Notes under the pieces: generated by a model | What the model saw: the letters and a program-made list of their open reading frames with translations, nothing else | Database searches by the model: none | Told to the model about the DNA's origin: nothing | Shown here: one piece after another, positions 31,060 to 39,609 of the stretch | How positions within the stretch are numbered: the first letter of the stretch is position 1 | Layout of the letters: each line of letters begins with the position of its first letter | From: an uncultured Eubacteriales bacterium | GTDB taxonomy: Bacteria; Bacillota; Clostridia; Oscillospirales; Oscillospiraceae | Reading direction: 5' to 3' | Length of the DNA stretch: 48,510 bases | Assembly (NCBI GenBank): GCA_902492005.1 | Contig: CABUJV010000015.1 | Coordinates: 1 to 48,510, forward strand | Translations under genes and position numbers: made by a program

Positions 31060-33677
31060 CCTTCTTCTACCCGGAGCAGGCGGTCCCCGCCCTGGACCGG
31101 CTGGACCTGACCGTCCGGGCGGGAGAATTTTTGGTGCTGTGCGGCCCCTCGGGCTGCGGCAAGTCCACCTTGCTGCGCCAGCTCAAGCCGGTGCTGGCCC
31201 CCCACGGCCACCGGCTGGGGGAGATCCGCTTCGAGGGCGTCCCCCTGGACGAGCTGGACCAGCGGGAGCAGGCGGCGCGCATCGGCTTCGTGCTCCAGTC
31301 CCCGGAGCACCAGATCGTCACCGACAAGGTGTGGCACGAGCTGGCCTTCGGCCTGGAGAGCCTGGGCTACGACACCCACACCATCCGCCGCCGGGTGGCG
31401 GAGATGGCCTCCTTTTTCGGCATCCAGACCTGGTTTTACAAAAACGTCACCGAGCTGTCCGGCGGACAGAAGCAGCTTTTGAACCTGGCCTCCGTCATGG
31501 CCATGCAGCCCTCGGTGCTGATCCTGGACGAGCCCACCAGTCAGCTGGACCCCATCGCCGCGGCCGATTTCCTGGCCACTCTGGGCAAGATCAACCGGGA
31601 GCTGGGCACCACCATCCTCCTCACCGAGCACCGGCTGGGGGAGGCCTTCCCCCTGGCCAGCCGGGCGGCGGTGCTGGACCGGGGCAGGCTCCTGTGCACC
31701 GGCACCCCCAGTCAGGTGGGCGCCACCCTGAAGGACGCGGGCCACGCCATGTTTCGGGCCATGCCCGCCCCCATGCGCATCTGGGCGGCGGTGGGGGATT
31801 CCTCCCCCTGCCCCGTCACCGTCCGGGAGGGCCGGGACTGGCTGGGCCGTTTCGCCGCCGCCCACCCCCTGGGGGAGCTCCCGGAGGAGCGGCGGCACGC
31901 CTATCCGCCGGAGGCCGCCGTCACCGCCCGGGACCTCTGGTTCAAATATGAAAAGGACCAGCCCGACGTGGTGAAGGGCCTGTCCCTTACGGTGCGGAGG
32001 GGGGAGTTCCTGGCCCTGCTGGGGGGGAACGGCACCGGCAAGACCACCAGCCTGAAGCTACTCGCCGGCCTGCTGCAGCCCTACCGTGGGGAGCTGGAAA
32101 CGGCGGGCCAGCTGGGCGTCCTTCCCCAGAATCCCCAGGCCCTGTTCGTGAAAAAGACGGTGCGTGAGGACCTTTTCGAGCTTCTGAAGGGCCGGCCGCT
32201 GCCCAGGGCCGCGCAGGAGGACCGGGTGGCCCGGGCGGTGACGCTGTGCCGTCTGGAGGAGCTGTTGGACCGGCACCCCTACGACCTCTCCGGCGGTGAG
32301 CAGCAGCGGGCCGCCCTGGCCAAAATCCTGCTGCTGGAGCCGGACGTCCTGCTGCTGGACGAGCCCACCAAGGGGCTGGACGCCGCGTTTCAGCAGACCC
32401 TGGCCGAGATCCTGCAGCAGCTCCTGCACCGGGGGGCAGCCGTCCTCATGGTCAGCCACGACATCGAGTTCTGCGCCCGCTACGCCCACCGCTGCGCGCT
32501 GTTTTTTGACGGGACGATCGTTACGGAGGGCCCGCCCAGGGCATTTTTCTCCGGCAACAGCTTCTACACCACCGCCGCCAACCGGATGGCCCGGGCCCGC
32601 CTGCCGGGGGCGGTCACTGCCGAGGAGGTCATTGCCGCCTGCGGCGGCGCTCTGCCGCCGGAACCGGAGCTGCCGGAGGAGTCCCCGCCCCTTCCTCCCC
32701 CCGGCGAACACAGTGCCGGCGGCCGGCCCGAGCCCCTGCCCTGGTGGCGCCGGCTGATCGCCGCCGTATCCGCCGCCGCTGCGCTGCTCCTGCTGTGCAA
32801 TGCCGTGGGCGCGGCCGATCTGACTGCCCTGATCGGTGCGGCAGGGGCCTCCCCTGCCGGCATGACCCATCTCAAGCTGGACGCCCTTCTCCTCGCCGCT
32901 CTGCTGGCCTTTACCCTGGCGGTCAGCCGCCGGGCCCCGCCCCCTGTGGTCCCCATCCAGGTCCCGCGGGAGCGGCGCAGGCTCTCCAAGCGCACCGTGG
33001 CGGCGGCGGTCATGATCCTGCTGTTGATCCCGGTGACGCTGTTCGTGGGGCTCTTCTATCTGGACAACAAGAAGTATTATTTCATCTCCCTGCTGATCCT
33101 TCTGGAGTGTATGGCGCCCTTTTTCCTTCTCTTTGAGAGGAGAAAGCCCCAGGCCCGGGAGCTGGTGGTCATCGCCGTGCTGTGCGCGGTGGCCGTGGCG
33201 GGCCGGGCCGCCCTGTTCATGCTGCCCCAGTGCAAGCCGGTGATGGCCCTGACCATTCTGGCCGGCGTGGCCTTCGGGGGGGAGGCCGGCTTCCTGGTGG
33301 GAGCCATGACCATGCTGCTGTCCAACATTCTGTTCGCCCAGGGGCCGTGGACTCCCTATCAGATGTTCGCCATGGGCATCACCGGCTTTCTGGCGGGCCT
33401 CCTGTTCCGCAAGGGGCTGCTCCGCCGCAGCCGGGTTTCGCTGGGCGTCTTCGGTGCACTGGCGGCTATTGTGGTCTACGGCGGGATCATGAACCCGGTG
33501 TCCGCCCTGCTGTGGTCTCAGGAGCTCAATGGAGCGGTTCTGCTGGCCTATTACCTCTCCGGCTTCCCCATGGACCTGATCCAGGCAATTGCCACCTTCC
33601 TGTTCCTCTGGTTTGCCGCCGAACCCATGCTGGAAAAGCTGGACCGCATCAAGGTGAAATACGGGCTGATGGAGTAG
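31032..33677 (+). CDS. Fused ECF ATPases EcfA1-EcfA2 with C-terminal S component
   Basis: The GTG start at 31032 lies within the end of ecfT. The 881-residue protein joins three modules. ATPase 1 (about 1-265) has Walker A G-P-S-G-C-G-K-S-T (38-46), L-S-G-G-Q-K and I-L-D-E-P-T. ATPase 2 (about 295-540) has G-N-G-T-G-K-T-T (about 330), L-S-G-G-E-Q-Q-R and L-L-L-D-E-P-T-K-G. A Pro-rich linker (about 545-565) leads to an integral membrane part (about 570-865) with roughly eight helices resembling an ECF substrate-specific component (L-L-I-L-L-E-C-M-A-P-F, F-G-G-E-A-G-F-L-V-G-A). Under the cobalamin riboswitch, cobalamin is the likely substrate. Most ECF systems encode these parts separately. Confidence 0.88.
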   Translation: MDAFAIHNLTFFYPEQAVPALDRLDLTVRAGEFLVLCGPSGCGKSTLLRQLKPVLAPHGHRLGEIRFEGVPLDELDQREQAARIGFVLQSPEHQIVTDKVWHELAFGLESLGYDTHTIRRRVAEMASFFGIQTWFYKNVTELSGGQKQLLNLASVMAMQPSVLILDEPTSQLDPIAAADFLATLGKINRELGTTILLTEHRLGEAFPLASRAAVLDRGRLLCTGTPSQVGATLKDAGHAMFRAMPAPMRIWAAVGDSSPCPVTVREGRDWLGRFAAAHPLGELPEERRHAYPPEAAVTARDLWFKYEKDQPDVVKGLSLTVRRGEFLALLGGNGTGKTTSLKLLAGLLQPYRGELETAGQLGVLPQNPQALFVKKTVREDLFELLKGRPLPRAAQEDRVARAVTLCRLEELLDRHPYDLSGGEQQRAALAKILLLEPDVLLLDEPTKGLDAAFQQTLAEILQQLLHRGAAVLMVSHDIEFCARYAHRCALFFDGTIVTEGPPRAFFSGNSFYTTAANRMARARLPGAVTAEEVIAACGGALPPEPELPEESPPLPPPGEHSAGGRPEPLPWWRRLIAAVSAAAALLLLCNAVGAADLTALIGAAGASPAGMTHLKLDALLLAALLAFTLAVSRRAPPPVVPIQVPRERRRLSKRTVAAAVMILLLIPVTLFVGLFYLDNKKYYFISLLILLECMAPFFLLFERRKPQARELVVIAVLCAVAVAGRAALFMLPQCKPVMALTILAGVAFGGEAGFLVGAMTMLLSNILFAQGPWTPYQMFAMGITGFLAGLLFRKGLLRRSRVSLGVFGALAAIVVYGGIMNPVSALLWSQELNGAVLLAYYLSGFPMDLIQAIATFLFLWFAAEPMLEKLDRIKVKYGLME

Positions 33678-33715
33678 GCCCGGACAAAGCGGCGCTGCCG
33701 CTCCAAATGGCCATA

Positions 33716-33766
33716 AAAACACAGAGTCCCCGGAAAGGCGTTGCCTTTCCGGGGACTCTGTGTTTT
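33716..33766. terminator. Bidirectional terminator
   Basis: A perfect 24-bp stem (33716-33739 with 33743-33766) with a GTT loop carries A-rich and T-rich ends. It separates the cobalamin operon (+) from the convergent aminotransferase (-). Confidence 0.95.
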
Positions 33767-33769
33767 GGT

Positions 33770-34939
33770 TTATCCGCCCAGCAGACGGCTTTCCCGGATG
33801 TTGTCCAGGGCCAGTTTCATCTCCGCCTCGGTGCGCACCAGGGCCAGGCGCACATAGCCCTCTCCCGAGGGGCCGAAGGCGCTGCCCGGCGTCACCAGCA
33901 GGCCGGTACGCTGGAGGAGCTGCTCACAAAAGTGCTGGGAATCCCCAAATCCCTCCGGAATCCTGGCCCACACAAACATGGTGGACGCGCACCGCGGGAC
34001 GTTCCAGCCCAGGGCGGTCAGGCCGTCGCACAGGTAGTTGCGCCGCGCCTCATAGGCCCGCCGGGTGGTCTCTACACAGTTCTGATCTCCGGTGATGGCG
34101 GCGATGGCCGCCCGCTGGACGGGCAGGAACATGCCGTAGTCCATATTGGACTTCAGCTTGGCCAGCTGTCCCACCATCTCGGCGTTGCCCACGCAGAAGC
34201 CCACCCGGGCCCCGGCCAGAGCGTAGGTCTTGGAGAGGGAATTAAACTCCACGCCCACGTCGGCAGCCCCCTCAAAGCGCAGGAAGCTGCCCCACTGCGC
34301 CCCGTCGTAGACCAGCTCACTGTAAGCGTTATCGTGGAGGACGCCGATCCCGTACTCCCGGGCAAAGGCGATCAGGTCGCGGTAGAAGGCGTCGGGGGCC
34401 ATGGCGGTGGTGGGGTTATTGGGGTAGGACACCACCATCAGCTTGGCCCGCTTGGCCACCTCCGCGGGGATGTCCCGCAGGTCGATGACGAAGTCCTTCT
34501 CCGGCTTCATCGGCATATAGTGCAGCTCCGCCCCGGCCAGCTTGGGTCCGTCGGCAAAGACCGGGTAGCAGGGGTCGGGCACCAGCACCACATCCCCCTC
34601 GTCGGCCAGGGTCAGCGCGATGTGGGCCAGCCCCTCCTGGGAGCCCAGCAGCGAAGTAATCTGCGCCGCCGGGTCCAGCTTCACCCCGTAGCGCCGCTGA
34701 TACCAGGCCGCCACCGCCTGATGCAGCTCGGTCAGATCCTGAATGGCGTAAATATAGTTCTTCGGATCCATGGCTGCGTCGGCCAAGGCCCGCATGACGT
34801 GCTCCGCGGGCGCCAGATTGGGCGCGCCGATGCTCATATCCACTACCGTGCCGCCCGCCGCCAGCCGGGCGCTCTTCAGATCCAGCAGCTTGGAGAAGAT
34901 GCCGGTCTCGAAGCGCTCCATCCGTTTTGCAAATTCCAT
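33770..34939 (-). CDS. Class I/II pyridoxal-phosphate aminotransferase, DapL-like
   Basis: The enzyme has 389 residues from the ATG at 34937-34939 (M-E-F-A-K-R-M); an ATG at 34975 would add 12 residues and also has only a weak ribosome site. Marks of fold-type I aminotransferases are S-Y-P-N-N-P-T, H-D-N-A-Y-S-E-L, and the PLP lysine in S-L-S-K-T-Y. The closest named relatives are LL-diaminopimelate aminotransferases and related alanine/aspartate enzymes; substrate cannot be fixed by eye. It stands alone between two terminators. Confidence 0.85.
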   Translation of the reverse strand: MEFAKRMERFETGIFSKLLDLKSARLAAGGTVVDMSIGAPNLAPAEHVMRALADAAMDPKNYIYAIQDLTELHQAVAAWYQRRYGVKLDPAAQITSLLGSQEGLAHIALTLADEGDVVLVPDPCYPVFADGPKLAGAELHYMPMKPEKDFVIDLRDIPAEVAKRAKLMVVSYPNNPTTAMAPDAFYRDLIAFAREYGIGVLHDNAYSELVYDGAQWGSFLRFEGAADVGVEFNSLSKTYALAGARVGFCVGNAEMVGQLAKLKSNMDYGMFLPVQRAAIAAITGDQNCVETTRRAYEARRNYLCDGLTALGWNVPRCASTMFVWARIPEGFGDSQHFCEQLLQRTGLLVTPGSAFGPSGEGYVRLALVRTEAEMKLALDNIRESRLLGG

Positions 34940-35014
34940 TGTCCCCTGCACTCCATATCTCAAAATTTTCTTCATATTAGCACTTTTTCCCTGCTTTTGC
35001 AATGGCGGGGTGCA

Positions 35015-35053
35015 AAAAGGCCCCCGCCGCATCCCTTTAGACGCGGTGGGGGC
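35015..35053 (-). terminator. Terminator of the ribosomal operon
   Basis: GCCCCCGCCGC (35020-35030) pairs with the complementary arm up to 35053; on the - strand a T5 run (complement of 35014-35018) follows the stem. It lies 20 bases after the L17 stop. Confidence 0.85.
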
Positions 35054-35072
35054 GCTTGTGCCCTGGAAAGGC

Positions 35073-35414
35073 TTACACCAGCTGGATGATGGCCATCTCA
35101 GCGGCGTCGCCGCGGCGGGGGCCGATCTTGACGATACGGGTGTAGCCGCCGTCACGGTCAGCATACTTGGGCCCGATCTCGTCGAACAGCTTCTTGGCCA
35201 CGTCCTCCTTGGTGACGAAGGCCAGAGCCTGACGGTAGGTGGCCAGGTTGTTCTTCTTGGCCAGGGTGATCATCTTCTCGGTCATGGGGGCCACTTCCTT
35301 GGCGCGGGTAACGGTGGTCTTAATCTGACCGTTCTCCAGCAGGTAGGTCACCATGGCGCGCAGCATCGCCTTCCGCTGATCGGTCGGCTTGCCCAGCTTG
35401 CGGTATCCGGACAT
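35073..35414 (-). CDS. rplQ: Ribosomal protein L17
   Basis: The 113-residue protein starts at the ATG at 35412-35414 (M-S-G-Y-R-K-L-G), behind TAGGAG; an upstream TTG is too close to that site. It is a core large-subunit protein near the exit tunnel. The N-terminal R-K-A-M-L-R-A-M and C-terminal R-R-G-D-A-A-E-M-A segments are characteristic. It is last in the operon, after rpoA. Confidence 0.97.
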   Translation of the reverse strand: MSGYRKLGKPTDQRKAMLRAMVTYLLENGQIKTTVTRAKEVAPMTEKMITLAKKNNLATYRQALAFVTKEDVAKKLFDEIGPKYADRDGGYTRIVKIGPRRGDAAEMAIIQLV

Positions 35415-35572
35415 TTGACTCAACTCCTATAGGCATTTCGCGCGGCGAAATCCGTCGTAAATTCGTCCTGAGGGTCCTTCCCTCTGAAGAGCGCCGCCCG
35501 GACGGGCGGCATCGGACGGGCCGTATCCGGGAGGGGACGTTACATGCCCCCGGACTGCTCTTCCGCGGTCCT

Positions 35573-35592
35573 GGGCGGCGGTTCCGCCGCCC
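35573..35592. promoter_or_regulatory. Hairpin between rpoA and rplQ
   Basis: GGGCGGCGG/CCGCCGCCC flanks TT in the 189-base gap 35415-35603. No U-run follows. A second GC-rich hairpin lies near 35495-35512. These may set the ratio of RpoA to L17. Confidence 0.5.
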
Positions 35593-35603
35593 GGAAACCT
35601 CTG

Positions 35604-36554
35604 TCAGTTGTTCTCGTCGCTGGCCAGGGACAGGCCCATCATCGCCAGCTTGTTGATGACCTCTTCCAGGCTCTTGCGGCCCAGATTGCGCACCTTCATC
35701 ATCTCGTCCTCGGTCTTGGAGATCAGGTCCTCCACTGTGTTGATGTTGGCCCGCTTGAGGCAGTTGAAGGACCGGACGGACAGGTCCAGCTCTTCAATGG
35801 TCAGCTCCAGCACCTTGTCACGCTGCGCCTCGGCCTTCTCCACCACGGTGGACTTGTTGCCCATGGTCTCGCTCAGGTCGGTAAACAGCATGAAGTGGTC
35901 GCACAGGATGCGGGCGCCGAGGCTCACCGCATCCCGGGCGGTGATGGTACCGTTGGTCCACACCTCCAGCGTCAGCTTGTCGAAGTCAGTTAGGTCGCCC
36001 ACGCGGGTGTTCTCCACCGTGTAGTTGACCTTCTTCACAGGGGTGTAGATGGAGTCCACCGGGATGAGCCCGATGATGGTCTGGGCAGGCTTGTTCCGGT
36101 CGGCGGGGACATAGCCCCGGCCGTGGGACAGGGTGAGCTCCATGTTGAGGGTGGCATCGGGACCCAGGGTGGCGATGTGGTGGGTGGGGTTGAGCACCTC
36201 CACCTCGCCGTCCGCCTTGATGTCCCCGGCCGTAACCTCACCCTCGCCGCTCATCTCGATATACACCGTCTTCACACCCTCGGAGTGCAGCTTGGCGATG
36301 ATGCCCTTCACATTGAGGACGATCTCCGTCACGTCTTCCTTTACACCGGGGATGGTGGAGAACTCATGCTGGATGCCGGCGATCTTGATGGAGGTGACCG
36401 CGGTACCGGGCAGAGACGAGAGCAGGATACGGCGCAGAGAGTTGCCCAGGGTCGTGCCATAGCCGCGCTCCAGAGGCTCGACCACGTACTTGCCGTAGGA
36501 GCCGTCGCCGGGATTCTCCACGCATTCGATGCGCGGCTTTTCGATTTCTACCAT
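35604..36554 (-). CDS. rpoA: RNA polymerase alpha subunit
   Basis: The 316-residue protein starts at the ATG at 36552-36554, after AGGAGGG. The N-terminal assembly domain contains T-L-G-N-S-L-R-R-I-L-L. The C-terminal domain (about 245-316) that contacts activators and UP elements shows L-D-L-S-V-R-S-F-N-C-L-K-R and L-G-R-K-S-L-E-E-V. The position between rpsD and rplQ is the standard alpha-operon order. Confidence 0.98.
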   Translation of the reverse strand: MVEIEKPRIECVENPGDGSYGKYVVEPLERGYGTTLGNSLRRILLSSLPGTAVTSIKIAGIQHEFSTIPGVKEDVTEIVLNVKGIIAKLHSEGVKTVYIEMSGEGEVTAGDIKADGEVEVLNPTHHIATLGPDATLNMELTLSHGRGYVPADRNKPAQTIIGLIPVDSIYTPVKKVNYTVENTRVGDLTDFDKLTLEVWTNGTITARDAVSLGARILCDHFMLFTDLSETMGNKSTVVEKAEAQRDKVLELTIEELDLSVRSFNCLKRANINTVEDLISKTEDEMMKVRNLGRKSLEEVINKLAMMGLSLASDENN

Positions 36555-36690
36555 GTGATAGTTACCCTCCTTGTTGCGGCGGCGGACGGGTGCATCCGCC
36601 GTATCGTCATTCACGGGGCCGCCGGGCCGGTTTTGGACGCCGGCCCGCAGGCGGCGGCCCCTCGCTTCCATGAGTCGAGGGTATTAAGGA

Positions 36691-37320
36691 TTACTTGGAA
36701 TACAACTCGACGATCAGGTGTTCCTCGATGGGCAGGTCGATGTCCTCCCGGGCGGGGAGGGCCACCACCTTGGCCGTCAGAGTGTTCTGGTCAAAATCGA
36801 GCCACTTGGGAGCGGGACGGGAACCGTTGGCCTCCAGAGAGCCCTTGAACTTATCCAGGCTGCGGCTGGAATCCTTCAGCGCGATGACTTCGCCGGGCTT
36901 CACCAGGTAGGAGGGGATATCCACCTTCTTGCCGTTGATGGTGAAGTGGCCGTGACGGACGAGCTGACGGGCCTCGGGCCGGCTCATGGCGAAGCCCAGG
37001 CGGTAGATTACGTTGTCCAGACGGGTCTCCAGAATGGACAGTAGGTTCTCGCCGGTGACGCCCTTCTTGGCGTTTGCCATCTCATAGTACTTGCGGAATT
37101 GGCTCTCCAGCACGCCGTAGTAGCGGCGGGCCTTCTGCTTCTCACGAAGCTGCATGCCGTATTCGCTCATCTTCTTGTTCCTCGCGTTGCCGTGCTGGCC
37201 GGGCGCGAAGGGGCGGCGATCAACGGCGCACTTGTCGGTATAGCAACGGTCGCCCTTCAGGAACAGCTTCTGGCCTTCCCGACGGCACTTGCGGCAGACC
37301 GCTCCGGTATCTCTTGCCAT
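36691..37320 (-). CDS. rpsD: Ribosomal protein S4
   Basis: The 209-residue protein binds 16S rRNA early in 30S assembly and often represses its own operon. Four cysteines at residues 9, 12, 26 and 31 form the zinc site of the C+ version of S4. An S4 RNA-binding domain (R-L-D-N-V-I-Y-R-L-G) follows in the second half. Start after GAGGAGG. Confidence 0.98.
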   Translation of the reverse strand: MARDTGAVCRKCRREGQKLFLKGDRCYTDKCAVDRRPFAPGQHGNARNKKMSEYGMQLREKQKARRYYGVLESQFRKYYEMANAKKGVTGENLLSILETRLDNVIYRLGFAMSRPEARQLVRHGHFTINGKKVDIPSYLVKPGEVIALKDSSRSLDKFKGSLEANGSRPAPKWLDFDQNTLTAKVVALPAREDIDLPIEEHLIVELYSK

Positions 37321-37338
37321 ATTCTTACCTCCTCTAAA

Positions 37339-37740
37339 TCAGACGCGGCGGCGCTTGGGCGGGCGGCAGCCATTGTGGGGGATGGGCGTCACGTCCTTGA
37401 TGAGGGTGACTTCCAGACCCACGGCCTGCAGCGCGCGGATCGCGGCCTCACGGCCGGAACCGGGGCCCTTCACGTACACTTCCACGCTCTTGAGTCCATG
37501 CTCCATCGCGGCCTTGGCGGCAGTCTCGGCAGCCGTCTGGGCGGCGAAGGGGGTGGATTTCCGGGAGCCGCGGAAGCCCAGGCCGCCGGAGGAGGCCCAG
37601 CTCAGGGCGTTGCCCTGGGTGTCGGTCACAGTGACCATAGTGTTATTGAAGGAAGAGCGGATATGCACGGCGCCCTTCTCAATATTCTTACGCTCGCGGC
37701 GCTTGCGCACCACTTTTTTGCCCTTGGTATTAGCAGCCAT
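37339..37740 (-). CDS. rpsK: Ribosomal protein S11
   Basis: This 133-residue platform protein of the 30S subunit carries S-F-N-N-T-M-V-T and the C-terminal D-V-T-P-I-P-H-N-G-C-R-P-P-K-R-R-R. It lies 16 bases after rpsM and 18 before rpsD in the alpha operon. Confidence 0.98.
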   Translation of the reverse strand: MAANTKGKKVVRKRRERKNIEKGAVHIRSSFNNTMVTVTDTQGNALSWASSGGLGFRGSRKSTPFAAQTAAETAAKAAMEHGLKSVEVYVKGPGSGREAAIRALQAVGLEVTLIKDVTPIPHNGCRPPKRRRV

Positions 37741-37756
37741 TGTTCATATCCCTCCC

Positions 37757-38125
37757 TTACTTCTTCTTGTTGGCGACCGTGCGCTTCGGACCCTTGCGGG
37801 TGCGGGCGTTGGTCTTGCTGCGCTGGCCGCGGACAGGCAGGCCCTTGCGGTGACGGATGCCGCGGTAGCAGCCGATCTCGGTCAGGCGCTTGATGTCCAT
37901 CGCCACGTCGCGGCGCAGGTCGCCCTCGACGGTGTAGCCGTTGGCGATGACCTCGCGCAGCTTCGCCTCGTCGGCCTCGGTCAGGTCTTTTACCCGGGTG
38001 TCGGGATTGATCCCGGCCTCCTTCAGGATCTTGTTGGCGCTGGTGCGCCCGATGCCGTAGATATAGGTGAGGCCGATCTCGACTCTCTTATCCTTCGGCA
38101 GGTCAATGCCGGCAATACGTGCCAT
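37757..38125 (-). CDS. rpsM: Ribosomal protein S13
   Basis: This 122-residue protein of the 30S head begins M-A-R-I-A-G-I-D-L-P and ends in a basic tail (K-G-P-K-R-T-V-A-N-K-K-K) that reaches the P site. G-I-R-H-R-K-G-L-P-V-R-G-Q-R is diagnostic. It follows rpmJ closely. Confidence 0.98.
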   Translation of the reverse strand: MARIAGIDLPKDKRVEIGLTYIYGIGRTSANKILKEAGINPDTRVKDLTEADEAKLREVIANGYTVEGDLRRDVAMDIKRLTEIGCYRGIRHRKGLPVRGQRSKTNARTRKGPKRTVANKKK

Positions 38126-38143
38126 ATTTCTTCAGCGCCTCCT

Positions 38144-38257
38144 TTAACCTTGTCTCTGCTTGTGCTTGGGATTTTCGCAAATGACCATGACTTTGCCCTT
38201 GCGCTTGATGATCTTGCACTTCTCGCACATGGGCTTCACGGACGGTCTAACTTTCAT
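38144..38257 (-). CDS. rpmJ: Ribosomal protein L36
   Basis: The 37-residue protein begins M-K-V-R-P-S-V-K and carries the zinc motif C-E-K-C near residue 11, with C27 (V-I-C-E) and H32 (K-H-K) completing the site. It is the zinc-binding form of L36. The gene is small but lies in the expected place between infA and rpsM; GGAGG precedes the start at 38257. Confidence 0.95.
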   Translation of the reverse strand: MKVRPSVKPMCEKCKIIKRKGKVMVICENPKHKQRQG

Positions 38258-38344
38258 GTCATAAACCTCCTGAATGCCTTGATGGCCCCGGCAGTCAGCG
38301 GGCAAGGCCCTGTGCCACCGGTCGTTTTTGGTTCGTAAGCGGCC

Positions 38345-38563
38345 TTATTTCGACCGCCAGGTGATCCGGCCCCGGGTCAGATCATACGGCGACATCTGCA
38401 CCGTTACCTTGTCCCCAGGCAGAATTCGAATAAAATTCATGCGGAGTTTTCCGGAGATGTGGGCCAGGATGATGTGCCCGTTTCCGATGTCCACATGGAA
38501 GGTGGTGTTGGGCAGAGCCTCGGTGACGACACCTTCCAGCTCGATCATGTCGCTTTTTGCCAA
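38345..38563 (-). CDS. infA: Translation initiation factor IF-1
   Basis: This 72-residue OB-fold protein begins M-A-K-S-D-M-I-E-L-E-G and contains G-H-I-I-L-A-H-I-S-G-K-L-R and L-P-G-D-K-V-T-V. It blocks the A site during initiation. It starts two bases upstream of the end of the KOW-protein gene's stop, with the ribosome site GGAGG in that coding end. Confidence 0.97.
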   Translation of the reverse strand: MAKSDMIELEGVVTEALPNTTFHVDIGNGHIILAHISGKLRMNFIRILPGDKVTVQMSPYDLTRGRITWRSK

Positions 38564-38565
38564 GC

Positions 38566-38850
38566 CTAATTCCCTCCTTGGTCTCTACCTAACTCGTCCC
38601 GGAAGGCGCCCAGCACCCTCCGCAGTTCCCGGTCGGACACCGGCTGGCCGCTCCTCAGCTTCTGGACGGCCGGATGCCCGGATGCGCCCAGCGGCGACAC
38701 ATGGCCGCACTTTTTGCGTTTGGGCGACGCCACTCTGCGCCGCTTTCCGTCGGCCAGCAGCAGGTGTTCCCCCTGCGCGCCGATCACGCAGAAGAGCTCC
38801 TGCCTGTCGTGCCCGGCCAGGGAGCGGACGATCTGCCCCACGTCATACAT
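38566..38850 (-). CDS. KOW-domain RNA-binding protein
   Basis: The 94-residue protein begins G-Q-I-V-R-S-L-A-G-H-D, a KOW motif like that of L14e/L27e-type proteins, followed by a beta-rich core and a basic middle (K-R-R-R-V-A-S-P-K-R-K-K). Many clostridia carry such a gene between map and infA. Its start overlaps the end of map by 8 bases. A ribosome-associated role is inferred from context. Confidence 0.8.
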   Translation of the reverse strand: MYDVGQIVRSLAGHDRQELFCVIGAQGEHLLLADGKRRRVASPKRKKCGHVSPLGASGHPAVQKLRSGQPVSDRELRRVLGAFRDELGRDQGGN

Positions 38851-39607
38851 AAGGGCTGTCTCCGATGGGGGTGAGCAGCTCCGGCTCTCCCTCGGTGATG
38901 AGGACGGTGTTCTCGTAATGGGCGGCCAGAGAGCCGTCCACGGTGACCGTGGTCCACTTGTCCTTCAGGACCCGGACCTGCCAGTCGCCGGCGTTCACCA
39001 TGGGCTCCACCGCGATGACCATGCCCGGCAGCAGCCTGGCCCCGTGTCCCGCGGGTCCGAAGTTGGGGACCTCCGGGGGCTCGTGGAGCTTGGCGCCCAC
39101 GCCGTGGCCCACGAAGTCCCGCACCACGGAGTAGCCGTGCTTCTCCACATACTGCTGCACTGCGTGGGAAACGTCGGAGACCCGGTTGCCCTGCCGCGCC
39201 ATTTTGAGCCCCTCAAAGAAGCTCTGGCGGGTGACCTGGATCAGGTCCATGGCCGCGTCGCTCACCTTGCCGCAGGGGAAGGTGGCGCAGCAGTCGCCGT
39301 GGAAGCCCTCCAGATAGGCGCCAACGTCCACGCTGACAATATCGCCCTCCACCAGCTTCCGGTGGTCCGGAATGCCGTGGATGACCACATCGTTGATGGA
39401 GATGCAGGCGGAGCCGGGATAGCCCCCATAATTCAGGAAGGAGGGCTCTGCCCCGTGGGAACGGATAAAGTCCCGAACGGCGTGGTCAATCTCCAGGGTG
39501 GTAACACCCGGCTTGACCATGGAGCCGGCCAGCGCACGGGCCTGGGCCGTCAGGGCGCCGGCCCGGCGCATCAGCTCGATTTCGCGGGGGGATTTCAAGG
39601 AAATCAT
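38843..39607 (-). CDS. map: Methionine aminopeptidase type I
   Basis: The enzyme removes the N-terminal methionine from new proteins. With the ATG at 39605-39607 it has 254 residues and the canonical start M-I-S-L-K-S-P-R-E-I-E. A TTG at 39613, better spaced from GGAGG and overlapping the adk stop, could add two residues. Metal ligands lie in S-V-D-V-G-A-Y, G-D-C-C-A-T-F, G-H-G-V-G and the C-terminal glutamates. It is co-transcribed with adk and secY. Confidence 0.95.
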   Translation of the reverse strand: MISLKSPREIELMRRAGALTAQARALAGSMVKPGVTTLEIDHAVRDFIRSHGAEPSFLNYGGYPGSACISINDVVIHGIPDHRKLVEGDIVSVDVGAYLEGFHGDCCATFPCGKVSDAAMDLIQVTRQSFFEGLKMARQGNRVSDVSHAVQQYVEKHGYSVVRDFVGHGVGAKLHEPPEVPNFGPAGHGARLLPGMVIAVEPMVNAGDWQVRVLKDKWTTVTVDGSLAAHYENTVLITEGEPELLTPIGDSPYV

Positions 39608-39609
39608 GT

